64,000 bases of DNA from Rhodanobacter sp. (GTDB lineage Bacteria > Pseudomonadota > Gammaproteobacteria > Xanthomonadales > Rhodanobacteraceae): positions 3,345,562-3,409,561 of the forward strand of contig AP031382.1 of the NCBI GenBank assembly GCA_040371205.1. The letters are read 5' to 3'. The notes beneath the pieces are model-generated. The model did no database searches. It had not been told where the DNA came from and worked only from the letters and a program-made list of their open reading frames with translations. The position numbers and the translations under genes were made by a program. This document shows, piece by piece, positions 53,840 through 63,575 of the stretch; position 1 is the stretch's first letter; the number at the start of each line of letters is the position of its first letter.

Positions 53840-56329
53840 ATGGCCAAGAACCTGCTTATCGTCGAGTCGCCCGCCAAGGCCAAGACGATCAACAAATACC
53901 TCGGCAAGGACTTCCAGGTCCTCGCTTCCTACGGCCATGTGCGCGACCTCAAGCCCAAGGAAGGCGCGGTCGACCCGGATCACGACTTCGCCATGAAGTA
54001 CGAGGTGATCGAGCGCAACGAGAAGCACGTCGACGCCATCGCCAAGGCCGCCAAGCTCGCCGACGACATCTACCTCGCCACCGACTTGGACCGCGAAGGC
54101 GAGGCGATCAGCTGGCACATCAGCGAGATCCTCAAGGACCGCGGCCTGACCAAGGGCAAGCAGTTGCACCGCGTGGTGTTCTCCGAGATCACGCCCAAGG
54201 CGATCAAGGCCGCGGTGGCCGCGCCGCGCGAGCTGTCGCTGGACATGGTGGACGCGCAGCAGGCGCGCCGCGCGCTGGATTACCTCGTCGGCTTCAACCT
54301 CTCGCCGGTGCTGTGGCGCAAGGTGCAGCGCGGACTGTCCGCCGGCCGCGTGCAGTCGCCCGCCCTGCGCATGATCGTGGAACGCGAGGAGGAGATCGAA
54401 GCTTTCGTCGCCCGCGAATACTGGACGGTGGAAGCGCAGCTGCGCCACGCCGACGGCGAGTTCAGCGCCAAGCTCACCCGGCTCCACGGCAAGAAATTCG
54501 AACAGTTCGACCTCACCAACGAGACCGACGCAATGGCCGCCCGCGCCGCGCTGAAGGAGGCCGCGCACGGCCGCCTCACCGTCAGCGAGGTGGGCAGCAA
54601 GGAACGCAAGCGCCGTCCCGCGCCGCCGTTCACCACCTCCACCTTGCAGCAGGAGGCCGCGCGCAAGCTCGGCTTCACCACCAGCCGCACCATGAAGGTG
54701 GCGCAGGGCCTGTACGAAGGCGTCAGCCTCGGCAGCGAGGGCAACGTCGGCCTGATCACCTACATGCGTACCGACTCGGTGGCGCTGTCCGACGACGCGC
54801 TGGGCGAGCTGCGCGCGCTGATCGCGCGCGACTTCGGCCAGAAGGCGCTGCCCGACCATGCGCAGTTCTACAAGGCCAAGAGCAAGAACGCGCAGGAAGC
54901 GCACGAGGCGATCCGCCCCACCTCGGCGATGCGCACGCCGCGCGAAGTCGCCGCCTTCCTCAACGACGAGCAGCGCAAGCTGTACGAGCTGATCTGGAAG
55001 CGCACCGTGGCCTGCCAGATGATCCACGCCACGCTCAACACCGTGTCGGTGGACTTCGAACTGCCGCACGCCGCCGGCGGTCCCGCCGCATTCCGCGCCA
55101 CCGGCACCACCGTGGTCGATCCCGGCTTCCTCGCCGTGTACGAGGAAGGCCGCGACCAGAAGAATGCGGACGACGAGGACGAAGGCCGCCGCCTGCCGCG
55201 CCTGGAGAAGGGCGAGCAGGTGCCGCTGCACGACATCGCCGCCGACCAGCACTTCACCGAGCCGCCGCCGCGCTACTCGGAAGCCTCGCTGGTGAAGACG
55301 CTGGAGGAATACGGCATCGGCCGGCCGTCCACCTACGCCAGCATCATCCAGGTGCTGCTCAACCGCGAGTACGTGCTGCTCGACAGCCGCCGCTTCAAGC
55401 CCACCGACATCGGCCGCGCGGTGGGCAAGTTCCTCACCCAGCACTTCACCCGCTATGTCGACTACGACTTCACCGCCAAGCTCGAGGACGAACTCGACGC
55501 GGTGAGCCGCGGCGAGGAAGCCTGGGTGCCGCTGATGCAGCGCTTCTGGCAACCGTTCAAGCAGCAGGTGGAGGAGAAGACCGAATCGGTGGACCGCAGC
55601 GAAGCCACCGGCGCGCGCGAGCTGGGCAGCGATCCCAAGAGCGGCAAGCCGGTGTTCGTGCGCCTGGGCCGCTTCGGGCCGTACGCCGCGATCGGCGACA
55701 AGGACAGCGACGAGAAGCTGCAATTCGCCTCGCTGCGCCCCGGCCAGAGCATGCACACCATCACGCTGGACGAGGCGCTGGAACTGTTCAAGCTGCCGCG
55801 CAAGCTGGGCGCCGCGCCGAACGGCGACGAGGTGAGCGTGGGCATCGGCCGCTTCGGTCCGTTCGTGAAGCAGGGCAGCACCTACGCCTCGCTCAAGCCC
55901 GAGGACGACCCCTACACCATCGAGCTGCCGCGCGCGCTGCAGCTGGTGGAAGACAAGCTCACCCTGCTCGCCAACCGCGTCATCCTCGACTTCGGCAACG
56001 GCGTGCAGGTGCTCAACGGCCGCTACGGTGCGTACATCACCGACGGCGAGAAGAACGCGCGCATACCCAAGGACCAGGAGCCGAAGGAACTCACCGAGGC
56101 GCAGTGCCTGGAACTGCTCGCCGCCGCACCGGTGAAGAAGGGCGGCCGGTTCGGCAAGAAGACCGCGGCAACGAAGAAGACGGCGGCGAAGAAGGAACCC
56201 GCCGCAAAGAAGGCCGCCGTGAAAAAGGCCGCGACCAAGAAGGCTCCGGCGAAGAAGACAGCGACCAAGAAGGCCGCGGCCAAGAAAACCGCCGCCAAGA
56301 AAGCGGTCGCCAAGAAGACCCCGGCCTGA
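53840..56329 (+). CDS. topA: DNA topoisomerase I
   Basis: Relaxes negative supercoils by a type IA mechanism. The 829-residue protein has an N-terminal TOPRIM domain (LLIVESPAKAKTINKYLG, TDLDREGEAISWH) and the active-site tyrosine in GLITYMRTDSVALS, near residue 310. The C-terminal part carries Toprim_CRpt repeats (GRFGPYAAIG, GRFGPFVKQG, GRYGAYITDG) and no tetracysteine zinc fingers. The last 50 residues are a Lys/Ala-rich repetitive tail resembling histone H1. The stop overlaps the tsaC start (TGATG). Confidence 0.95.
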   Translation: MAKNLLIVESPAKAKTINKYLGKDFQVLASYGHVRDLKPKEGAVDPDHDFAMKYEVIERNEKHVDAIAKAAKLADDIYLATDLDREGEAISWHISEILKDRGLTKGKQLHRVVFSEITPKAIKAAVAAPRELSLDMVDAQQARRALDYLVGFNLSPVLWRKVQRGLSAGRVQSPALRMIVEREEEIEAFVAREYWTVEAQLRHADGEFSAKLTRLHGKKFEQFDLTNETDAMAARAALKEAAHGRLTVSEVGSKERKRRPAPPFTTSTLQQEAARKLGFTTSRTMKVAQGLYEGVSLGSEGNVGLITYMRTDSVALSDDALGELRALIARDFGQKALPDHAQFYKAKSKNAQEAHEAIRPTSAMRTPREVAAFLNDEQRKLYELIWKRTVACQMIHATLNTVSVDFELPHAAGGPAAFRATGTTVVDPGFLAVYEEGRDQKNADDEDEGRRLPRLEKGEQVPLHDIAADQHFTEPPPRYSEASLVKTLEEYGIGRPSTYASIIQVLLNREYVLLDSRRFKPTDIGRAVGKFLTQHFTRYVDYDFTAKLEDELDAVSRGEEAWVPLMQRFWQPFKQQVEEKTESVDRSEATGARELGSDPKSGKPVFVRLGRFGPYAAIGDKDSDEKLQFASLRPGQSMHTITLDEALELFKLPRKLGAAPNGDEVSVGIGRFGPFVKQGSTYASLKPEDDPYTIELPRALQLVEDKLTLLANRVILDFGNGVQVLNGRYGAYITDGEKNARIPKDQEPKELTEAQCLELLAAAPVKKGGRFGKKTAATKKTAAKKEPAAKKAAVKKAATKKAPAKKTATKKAAAKKTAAKKAVAKKTPA

Positions 56330-56901
56330 TGCTGCAGACCTTCACCCGCGACGAACTGGAAGACGCCGCCCTGCTGCTGCGCAGGGGCGGCGTGTTGGCC
56401 TATCCCACCGAGGCGGTCTACGGCCTGGGCTGCGATCCGCACCACCGCGAGGCCTTCGACAGGATCTTCGCGCTCAAGCAGCGCCCGGCCACGCAGGGCG
56501 TGTTGCTGATCGCCGCCGACTACGAACAGGTGCGCCGCTACATCGACCTCGACAGGGTGCCGTCGACCGTGCTGGCGGATGTGCGCGCGAGCTGGCCCGG
56601 CCCGCACACCTGGATCTTCCCGCGCAGCGCCGCCGTGCCCGCGTGGGTGGCCGGTACGCATGCGGGCATCGCCTTGCGCATCACCGCGCACGAACCGGCC
56701 GCCGCGCTGTGCCGCGCGTTCGGCGGCGCGCTGGTGTCCACCAGCGCCAATCCCCATGGCGAGCCCCCCGCGAAGAGCGCACAGACCGTGCGCGACTATT
56801 TCGGGGCGGCGCTGGACGGCCTGCTGGACGCCCCGCTGGGCGCGCAGGACCGGCCCAGCACGATCCGCGACGCGCTCACCGGCGCTATCATCCGCGCCTG
56901 A
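56329..56901 (+). CDS. tsaC: Threonylcarbamoyl-AMP synthase (Sua5/YciO/YrdC family)
   Basis: Forms threonylcarbamoyl-AMP, the precursor of the t6A modification of ANN-decoding tRNAs. The 190-residue length matches TsaC (YrdC) without the Sua5 C-terminal extension. Signatures are GGVLAYPTEAVYGLGCDPHH, IFALKQRPATQGVLLI, HTWIFP and SANPHGEPPAKSA. The ATG shares a base with the topA stop, so translation is coupled. A YciO-type paralogue is less likely given this match. Confidence 0.92.
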   Translation: MLQTFTRDELEDAALLLRRGGVLAYPTEAVYGLGCDPHHREAFDRIFALKQRPATQGVLLIAADYEQVRRYIDLDRVPSTVLADVRASWPGPHTWIFPRSAAVPAWVAGTHAGIALRITAHEPAAALCRAFGGALVSTSANPHGEPPAKSAQTVRDYFGAALDGLLDAPLGAQDRPSTIRDALTGAIIRA

Positions 56902-57033
56902 CTTGTCGGTGAATCGCGACCGCTTCGGCCGCCTGCGATTCAGCGGCGCGAACAAGGGGAATCCCTAGCATTCACGGCAACTGCCCGTGCCGGGCGGAGT
57001 GGCGGCACTCGGCCGCACATTGGGAGCAAGGGC

Positions 57034-58407
57034 TTGGCCATCAACCACGACAGCCTGGAACGCGAGCCGGCACAGGCGATGCTGCCGCTGGCGGATGCGC
57101 GCGATCCGCAGCGCATCGTGGCATGGCGCCACGGCGAAGCGGTGAAGGTGGCGCGCTTCCTCGCCCATGTCGAGCAGGTAGCCGCGCTGCTGCCCGACGC
57201 CCCCGCTGCGGTGAACCTGTGCGAGGACCGCTACGCCTTCCTCGTGGCGTTCTGCGCCATCGCGCGGCGCGGCCAGGCCAACCTGCTGCCGCCATCGCGC
57301 GCGCCGCAGGCGGTGGAAGAGGTGATGGCCGCGCATCCGGGCAGTTACGCGCTGGGCGAACTGGCGCTGTCGCCCGCGCCGCACGGCTACCGCAAGCTGC
57401 CCGCGCTCGACGGCGGGGCGGGCATCGCATCGACGCAGGTGCCGGCGATTCCTGCCGAGCAGCTGGTGGCGATCGGCTACACCTCCGGTTCCACCGGCAC
57501 GCCGCGCGCCAACGCCAAGAGTTGGCGCAACCTGCGCGCCAGCAGCGCCGGCACGATGGCGATGTTGCGCGCGATCGCCGGGGAACGCTTCAACGTGGTG
57601 GCCACCGTGCCGCCGCAGCACATCTACGGCATCGAGATGAGCGTGCTGCTGCCCCTGCTGGGCGAGGTAGGCGTGCATGCGGGCCGGCCATTCTTTCCGG
57701 CCGACGTGGCGGCTGCGCTGGCCGAGGTGCCCGCGCCGCGCGTGCTGGTGACCACGCCGGTGCACCTGCGTGCGTTGGTCGCGTCCGGCACGCCGCTGCC
57801 GCCGCTGGCGGCGATGTTGTCCGCCACCGCGCCGATGCCACCGGAACTCGCGCAGGCCGCCGAGCAGGCGTTCGGCGCGCCGCTGCTGGAGGTGTTCGGC
57901 TCCACCGAAACCTGCGCCTTTGCCAGCCGCCGCGTCACCGCGGAGGCCGACTGGACGTTGTACGAGGACGTGCGCCTGCACCCGCAGCCCGACGGCACCC
58001 TGGTCGAGGCGCCGCAGCTCGACGCCCCGGTGGTGCTGGCCGACATCGTGAGCCTGCACGACGCCGGCCGCCGCTTCCAACTGTGCGGCCGCAATACCGA
58101 CCTGCTGGAAATCGCCGGCAAGCGCGCCTCGCTGGGCGACCTCACGCGCCGCCTGCTGGCCATTCCCGGCGTGCAGGACGGCATCGTGTTCCAGCTCGAC
58201 GAGGCCGATGCCGCCGGCGTTCGCCGCATCGCCGCGCTGACGGTGGCGCCCGCGCTGGACGAAGCGGCCATCCTCGACGCGTTGCGCTGCGCGATCGACC
58301 CGGTGTTCCTGCCCCGCCCGCTGCGCCGCGTGCCCGCGCTGCCGCGCAACGACACCGGCAAGCTGCCGCGCGCCGCGCTGCTGGATCTGCTTGCCGGCAG
58401 GGAGTGA
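57034..58407 (+). CDS. AMP-dependent acyl/aryl-CoA (or ACP) synthetase-like protein
   Basis: A 457-residue adenylate-forming enzyme. The P-loop is IGYTSGSTGTPRANAKSW near residues 146-163, the A5 motif is EVFGSTETCAFASR, and the C-terminal lysine is in LPRNDTGKLPR. It is shorter than usual synthetases (550-600 residues). The size and pattern resemble AMP ligases of aryl-polyene/xanthomonadin pigment clusters, but no other genes of such a cluster are in the window. The start is TTG 57034, with GGGAG 9 bases upstream. The substrate is unknown. Confidence 0.75.
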   Translation: MAINHDSLEREPAQAMLPLADARDPQRIVAWRHGEAVKVARFLAHVEQVAALLPDAPAAVNLCEDRYAFLVAFCAIARRGQANLLPPSRAPQAVEEVMAAHPGSYALGELALSPAPHGYRKLPALDGGAGIASTQVPAIPAEQLVAIGYTSGSTGTPRANAKSWRNLRASSAGTMAMLRAIAGERFNVVATVPPQHIYGIEMSVLLPLLGEVGVHAGRPFFPADVAAALAEVPAPRVLVTTPVHLRALVASGTPLPPLAAMLSATAPMPPELAQAAEQAFGAPLLEVFGSTETCAFASRRVTAEADWTLYEDVRLHPQPDGTLVEAPQLDAPVVLADIVSLHDAGRRFQLCGRNTDLLEIAGKRASLGDLTRRLLAIPGVQDGIVFQLDEADAAGVRRIAALTVAPALDEAAILDALRCAIDPVFLPRPLRRVPALPRNDTGKLPRAALLDLLAGRE

Positions 58408-58423
58408 CGGAGCCCGCGCCGCG

Positions 58424-60988
58424 TCAATGCCTCAGCATCGGGTGGTCCGCCTGCGGTTTGTCCAGGTGGTAACCCTGCACCAGATCCACGCCGAAGGCCT
58501 GCAGCAGGCGCAGGGTTTCCTCGTCCTCCACGAATTCGGCCACGGTCTGCTGGCCCATGCCGCGCGCGACTTCGATGATGGAGCGCACGAACACCTGGTT
58601 GTCGCGGTCGCGGGGCAGGTTGCGGATGAACAGGCCGTCGATCTTGAGCACGCCGACCTTGAGCTGCTTGAGGTAGGCGAACGACGCGAAGCCGCTGCCG
58701 AAGTCGTCGAGGCACAGGATGCAGCCGATGCGCCGCAGCGCGTCGATGAAACGCTCGGCGTCGCGCAGGTCCGAGATCGCCGCGGTCTCGGTCAGTTCGA
58801 TCAGCAGCCGCCCCGGCGCCACACCGTGCAAGGCCAGCTCGCCGGTGATGAAGTCGGGCAGGTCGGGGTCGTCGAGCGAACGGCCGGAGATGTTGATCGC
58901 CAGCGCCGGCAACCGTGGATGCGCGGCCAGCAGGGCGACGCTTTCGCGCACCACCCAGCGGTCGATTTCGAGGATCTTGCCGCTGCGCTCGGCGTGGCCG
59001 ATGAACTGGTCCGGCGTGATGCATAGCGCGGGGTCGTTTTCGCTCGCCATGCGCAGCAGCGCTTCCAGGTGCGCCAGCTCGCCGTTGTCCGCGCGGTACA
59101 CGCCCTGGAAATGCAGGCGCATCAGCTTGTGCTCCAGCGCATGGTCGATGCGTTCGTTCCAGGCCAGCCGCGTGGCCATCGCCTGCGCGGCGTCGCGGTC
59201 GGGCCGATAGGTGTTCCAGCGGTTCTTGCCCAGGCGCTTGGCCTGGTACATGGCCATGTCGGCGTGCGAGACCAATTCCGCGGCGCTCTGGCCGTGCTCG
59301 GGGCAATTCGCCACGCCGAGGCTGGTGGTGAGCCGCACCGCCTGGCCCTGGATCTCCTGCGTGGTGTGCGCCACGGTGCGCACGATGCGCTCGGCCAGCG
59401 CCAGCGCGCTGAACTGGGTGGCGTGCGGCATGAACACCGCGAACTCGTCGCCGCCCAGCCGGCACAGGATGTCGGTGTCGCGCATCAGCGCCTTGGCTTC
59501 GCCGGCCATGCGGACCAGCATGGCGTCGCCGGCGAGGTGGCCGAAGTTGTCGTTGACGTACTTGAACTCGTCCAGGTCGAACAGCAGCACGGCGCCCCGA
59601 CGATTACCCGGTGCGCCGTCCGCGAAGAAGCGCGTCAGCTCGTCTTCGAAGCGGCGGCGGTTGTACAGGCCGGTGAGGGCGTCGCGCTCGGCCAGCGTCA
59701 CCAGTTGCTCGCGCTGCTGCGCCAGCTCGGACACCATGGTGTCGAAGGCCGCCGCCAGCCGTCCCAGTTCGTCGTGGCTGCCGAGCGCGATGGGTTGGGG
59801 CATGCGCCCCTGGCCAAGCTCGTCGACGGCGCGGCTCAAGCGCTTCAGGGGCTTGGTCACCAACCGGTAGACGCGTCGGCGCAACAACCAGAGCATCGGC
59901 AACAGGATCAGCAGCCCGGTGCTGAACATCGCGATCCAGCTCAGCAGCACCACGTGGTTCACCCGCGCCTGCGGCACCACGTCCACCTGGAACCAGCCCG
60001 GCCCGCGGATGCGCGACCAGGCCACCCACTGCGTACCGTCGGGCGTGCGGCCCGCACCGGTATCGGCATGCGCAGCCAGCACCATGCGCTGCACCTGTTC
60101 CAGCATCGGATCGTGCAGCATGGCGATGCGCAGCTGGCCGTGCGCGGCGGCGATGCGTTCGCGCAACTTCGTGTAGGCGATCAGGTTGCCGTGCTGATCC
60201 ATGATCAGCTGCTGCACCGCCGTGCCGTGGTTGTCGTCCACGGAGTCGATCAGGGTCTGGATCGCCACGTCGTGCCCCACCGTGCCCACCCAGCGGCCCT
60301 GCCAATCCAGCGGCGCGATGACGGACACCATCCAGGTGTGGGCCTGGTTGTCCAGGTAGGCCGGCGTCCAGAACACCTTGCGTCCGGGGTTGCGGCGCGG
60401 ATCGGAGCCCAGCATGGTGGGATAATCGGCGTTGCTGGCCTGCGCATTGGCGTTGCCGCCCCAGTCGATGCCGCGGGCATACACCATCAACCCGTTTTCC
60501 ACGAAATCCATGTAGGCCGAGAAGAACGGCGGTACCAGCGCCGGGCCTTGTTCGCGCAGCAGTTCGTAGCTGACCACGGCGCGCAGCCGCGCCGAATCGG
60601 ACAGGTCCTGCGGCCCGTTGTGCAGGTACAGCGTGGGCGCGTTCACCGTGTCCAGCCGTTCGGGGCGCACGCGCCACAGCCCGTCCGGGTTGCGCGCGAA
60701 CAGGCTGTCGAAACGGCTGGCGGTACCGGCGGGCGCGTCGTCCAGGCGCTGCACCAGCACCTTGCGCAGCCGGCGCACGCTGGCATCGGCCTGCACGAAC
60801 AGGCTTTCGTTGGTCTGCGCCTTCAGCTCAGCCCACTGCTGGATGGCCAGCGGCACCACGTGGTCCGCCACCAGCCACAGCGCCACGAAGCCCAGCACCG
60901 ACAACAGCAGCAGCAACGTCAGGAACAGCCCCCACAAGGTGAGGGACAGCCGGTAGATCAGCGATGTGTCGGTTGCGGCAAGCGGCAA
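58424..60988 (-). CDS. Membrane GGDEF-EAL cyclic-di-GMP protein
   Basis: An 854-residue c-di-GMP enzyme. An N-terminal helix leads to a periplasmic sensor (about residues 40-310, Cache-like), then a second helix, a HAMP-like linker (TKPLKRLSRAVDELGQGRMP), a GGDEF domain and an EAL domain. The GGDEF motif is intact (RLGGDEFAVF), with an I-site RDTD five residues upstream. In the EAL domain LEALLRM, NISG, ELTET, DDFGSG, KIDG and the final QGYH are all present, so both activities are possible. The start is TTG 60988 with an AGGGTGA upstream; TTG 61099 is an alternative. Confidence 0.9.
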   Translation of the reverse strand: MPLAATDTSLIYRLSLTLWGLFLTLLLLLSVLGFVALWLVADHVVPLAIQQWAELKAQTNESLFVQADASVRRLRKVLVQRLDDAPAGTASRFDSLFARNPDGLWRVRPERLDTVNAPTLYLHNGPQDLSDSARLRAVVSYELLREQGPALVPPFFSAYMDFVENGLMVYARGIDWGGNANAQASNADYPTMLGSDPRRNPGRKVFWTPAYLDNQAHTWMVSVIAPLDWQGRWVGTVGHDVAIQTLIDSVDDNHGTAVQQLIMDQHGNLIAYTKLRERIAAAHGQLRIAMLHDPMLEQVQRMVLAAHADTGAGRTPDGTQWVAWSRIRGPGWFQVDVVPQARVNHVVLLSWIAMFSTGLLILLPMLWLLRRRVYRLVTKPLKRLSRAVDELGQGRMPQPIALGSHDELGRLAAAFDTMVSELAQQREQLVTLAERDALTGLYNRRRFEDELTRFFADGAPGNRRGAVLLFDLDEFKYVNDNFGHLAGDAMLVRMAGEAKALMRDTDILCRLGGDEFAVFMPHATQFSALALAERIVRTVAHTTQEIQGQAVRLTTSLGVANCPEHGQSAAELVSHADMAMYQAKRLGKNRWNTYRPDRDAAQAMATRLAWNERIDHALEHKLMRLHFQGVYRADNGELAHLEALLRMASENDPALCITPDQFIGHAERSGKILEIDRWVVRESVALLAAHPRLPALAINISGRSLDDPDLPDFITGELALHGVAPGRLLIELTETAAISDLRDAERFIDALRRIGCILCLDDFGSGFASFAYLKQLKVGVLKIDGLFIRNLPRDRDNQVFVRSIIEVARGMGQQTVAEFVEDEETLRLLQAFGVDLVQGYHLDKPQADHPMLRH

Positions 60989-61202
60989 GAAATCACCCTG
61001 CTTTTCATTACCATCGTGGTGATCCTGGACGATGAGCCTGGCGTGGTCATGAAGCTGATCGACACGCCCGGGGCGATCTTTAGCGCAGCGTTGAAGCAAG
61101 CCGCACGGCTGTCAAGCGTCCGTCCTTCCAGCGGGGCGCAGCCGCGGCCCGGCTACAATGGCCGTCCCCTACCGCGCGGCAGCGTCTCTCGGAGTCATCG
61201 GC

Positions 61203-62483
61203 ATGAAGGTCCTGGTCATCGGCAACGGCGGGCGCGAACACGCGCTGGCGTGGAAGCTCAAGCAGTCGCTGCGGGTGGACGAGGTGATCGTGGCGCCGGG
61301 CAACGCGGGCACCGCGCGCGAACGCGGCGTGCGCAACGCGGACGTGGCGGCAGCCGACCTCGACGGCCTGCTGGCGCTGGCCAAGCGCGAGAAGGTGGAG
61401 TTGACCGTGGTCGGCCCCGAAGTCCCGCTGGTGGCCGGCGTGGTGGACAAGTTCCGCGCCGCGGGACTGCGCATCTTCGGGCCGCGCGCGGTCGCGGCGC
61501 AGCTGGAGGGTTCCAAGGCCTTCGCCAAGGACTTCCTCCTGCGCCACAACATTCCCACCGCGCGCTATGCGGTGTTCACCGAACTGAACCCGGCGCTGGC
61601 CTACGTGCGTCAGCACGGCGCACCCATCGTGATCAAGGCCGACGGCCTCGCCGCCGGCAAGGGCGTGGTGGTGGCGCTCACCCAGGCCGATGCGGAACTG
61701 GCATTGCACGACATGCTGGGCGCGCATGCCTTCGGCGACGCGTCCGCGCGCGTGGTGATCGAGGAATTCCTCGACGGCGAGGAAGCCAGCTACATCGTGA
61801 TGAGCGACGGCCAGCACGCGCTGCCGATGGCGTCGAGCCAGGACCACAAGCGCCGCGACGACGGCGACTTCGGCCCCAACACCGGCGGCATGGGCGCCTA
61901 CTCGCCCGCGCCGGTGGTCACGCCCGAGGTGGAGAAGCGCATCCTCAAGGAAGTGATCGAGCCCACGCTGCGGGGCATGGCGATGGAAGGCGCGCCCTTC
62001 ATCGGCTTCCTCTACGCCGGCCTGATGATCGACAAGCAAGGCAACCCCAAGGTCATCGAATTCAACGTGCGCTTCGGCGATCCGGAGACGCAGCCCATCA
62101 TGCTGCGCCTGAAGTCGGACCTGGTGGAGCTGGTCGAAGCCGCACTGGACGGCGAGCTGCGCCGCACCCGCGCGCAATGGGACGCGCGCCCGTCCATCGG
62201 CGTGGTGATGGCCGCCGCCGGCTACCCCGGCAAGGTGCGCAGCGGCGACGTGATCCACGGACTCGACGGCGACTTCGGCGCGGACGCCAAGGTGTTCCAT
62301 GCGGGAACCAAGCTCGATGCCGAAGGCCGCGCGACCACGGCCGGCGGCCGCGTGCTCACCGTCTGCGCGCTGGGCAAGGACATCGCCGCGGCCCGCGAAA
62401 CGGCCTACGAAGCGGTAGCGAAGATCCGCTTCGAGGGGGCGTTCTGCCGGCGCGACATCGCGCATCGGGCGCTGCACCGCTGA
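61203..62483 (+). CDS. purD: Phosphoribosylamine-glycine ligase
   Basis: Second step of purine synthesis: ATP-dependent joining of phosphoribosylamine and glycine. The 426-residue ATP-grasp enzyme has [17 protein letters not shown] at the N-terminus, [55 protein letters not shown] and [15 protein letters not shown] lies about 8 bases before ATG 61203, and a -10 box TACAAT at 61154-61159 gives a leader of roughly 40 bases. It is divergent from the GGDEF-EAL gene. Confidence 0.96.
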   Translation: MKVLVIGNGGREHALAWKLKQSLRVDEVIVAPGNAGTARERGVRNADVAAADLDGLLALAKREKVELTVVGPEVPLVAGVVDKFRAAGLRIFGPRAVAAQLEGSKAFAKDFLLRHNIPTARYAVFTELNPALAYVRQHGAPIVIKADGLAAGKGVVVALTQADAELALHDMLGAHAFGDASARVVIEEFLDGEEASYIVMSDGQHALPMASSQDHKRRDDGDFGPNTGGMGAYSPAPVVTPEVEKRILKEVIEPTLRGMAMEGAPFIGFLYAGLMIDKQGNPKVIEFNVRFGDPETQPIMLRLKSDLVELVEAALDGELRRTRAQWDARPSIGVVMAAAGYPGKVRSGDVIHGLDGDFGADAKVFHAGTKLDAEGRATTAGGRVLTVCALGKDIAAARETAYEAVAKIRFEGAFCRRDIAHRALHR

Positions 62484-62615
62484 GGGCCATGCGCCGCGCC
62501 TGCCCAGCCTGTGCGATCCGCCAGCAGGGAGGTTGCACGCCACGACCCATTCGACGCCGTTGCGCGCGACGGCCGAAGCTTGCTCGCAGCGGAAGCAGGC
62601 GACGGCAGGATTCGT

Positions 62616-62652
62616 GCGAGCATGCAGGCAACCTGCATGCCTGCATGCTCGC
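62616..62652 (+). terminator. Strong hairpin between purD and phzF-like genes
   Basis: A 14-bp perfect stem (62616-62629 with 62639-62652, GCGAGCATGCAGGC/GCCTGCATGCTCGC) has a 9-base loop. The loop and right arm repeat the word CCTGCATGC. No T-run follows. It may end the purD transcript or protect the downstream message. Confidence 0.55.
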
Positions 62653-62674
62653 GCTACGGGAGATTCGCGATCCG

Positions 62675-63559
62675 ATGAACGCCATGCGCACCGTGCGCTT
62701 CCACCAGGTCGACGTGTTCAGCGCCGTGCCGTTCAAGGGCAACCCGCTCGCGGTGGTGTTCGACGCCGACGACCTCGATACCGCGCAGATGCAGGCCATC
62801 GCGCGTTGGACCAATCTGTCCGAAACCACCTTCCTGCTGGCGCCCAGCGATGCGGAGGCGGACTACCGCGTGCGCATCTTCACCACCGGCGGCGAGTTGC
62901 CGTTCGCCGGGCATCCCACCCTGGGTACCGCGCATGCCCTGCGCGCCAGCGGCTACCGGCCGCGCCGGCCGGGTCGGCTGATCCAGCAGTGCGGGGTAGG
63001 CCGGGTGGAGCTGAGCGAGCGCGCACCCGACCGCTGGGCCTTCGCGGCGCCGCCGGCGCGCATCGTGCCGCTGCCGGCCGAGCAACACGCCTTGCTGGTC
63101 CGAGCGCTGGGCAGTGACGCCGTCGACCTGGATGCCACCCCTTGCACGGTCGACAACGGTGCGCCGTGGCTGCTCGTGCGCATGAACACGGCCGACGACT
63201 GCCTGGCGCGGCGGCCCGACGATGCCCTGCTCGCCGCGGCGACCCGTGCGGCCGGCACTCACGGCGCGGCCATCTACGGACCGCATGCCAGCGGCGGCCC
63301 CGCCGATTTCGAGATGCGCTGCCTGATGACCGGCGGCGACTTCGGCTTCGGCGAAGATCCGGTCACCGGCAGCGCCAACGCCGCGCTGGCCTGCCTGCTG
63401 GAAGCGCAGCGACGTCGCCCTGCAGCGCGTTACACGGTGCGCCAGGGCACGGTCTTGCAGCGCGACGGCCGCGTGGCGATCGACCACGACCCCGACGGCC
63501 GCATCTGGATCGGCGGCGATTGCGTCACGGTGATCGAGGGCCGCTTCCGCTGCCCCTGA
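62675..63559 (+). CDS. PhzF-family epimerase/isomerase-like protein
   Basis: A 294-residue protein with the diaminopimelate epimerase-like fold of the PhzF family. The N-terminal FHQVDVFSAVPFKGNPLAVV and the catalytic glutamate Glu50 in WTNLSETTFLL are typical, followed by FTTGGELPFAGHPTLGTAHA and GFGEDPVTGSANAALACLL. Other phenazine genes are missing, so it is a PhzF-like isomerase of unknown substrate. ATG 62675 has GGGAG 11 bases upstream; ATG 62684 is possible. It ends 16 bases from the convergent eda gene. Confidence 0.88.
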   Translation: MNAMRTVRFHQVDVFSAVPFKGNPLAVVFDADDLDTAQMQAIARWTNLSETTFLLAPSDAEADYRVRIFTTGGELPFAGHPTLGTAHALRASGYRPRRPGRLIQQCGVGRVELSERAPDRWAFAAPPARIVPLPAEQHALLVRALGSDAVDLDATPCTVDNGAPWLLVRMNTADDCLARRPDDALLAAATRAAGTHGAAIYGPHASGGPADFEMRCLMTGGDFGFGEDPVTGSANAALACLLEAQRRRPAARYTVRQGTVLQRDGRVAIDHDPDGRIWIGGDCVTVIEGRFRCP

Positions 63560-63575
63560 CCGCGCCGGCCGCCGT

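Noticed and set aside
52502..55756. Open frame of over 1000 codons antisense to dprA and topA
   Set aside because: A GC-skew artefact: the plus strand carries clear DprA and TopA motifs over the same bases.
59069..63559. Nearly 1500-codon open frame on the plus strand
   Set aside because: The first part is antisense to the GGDEF-EAL gene, the middle is out of frame with purD; only its last 294 codons, the phzF-like gene, are real.
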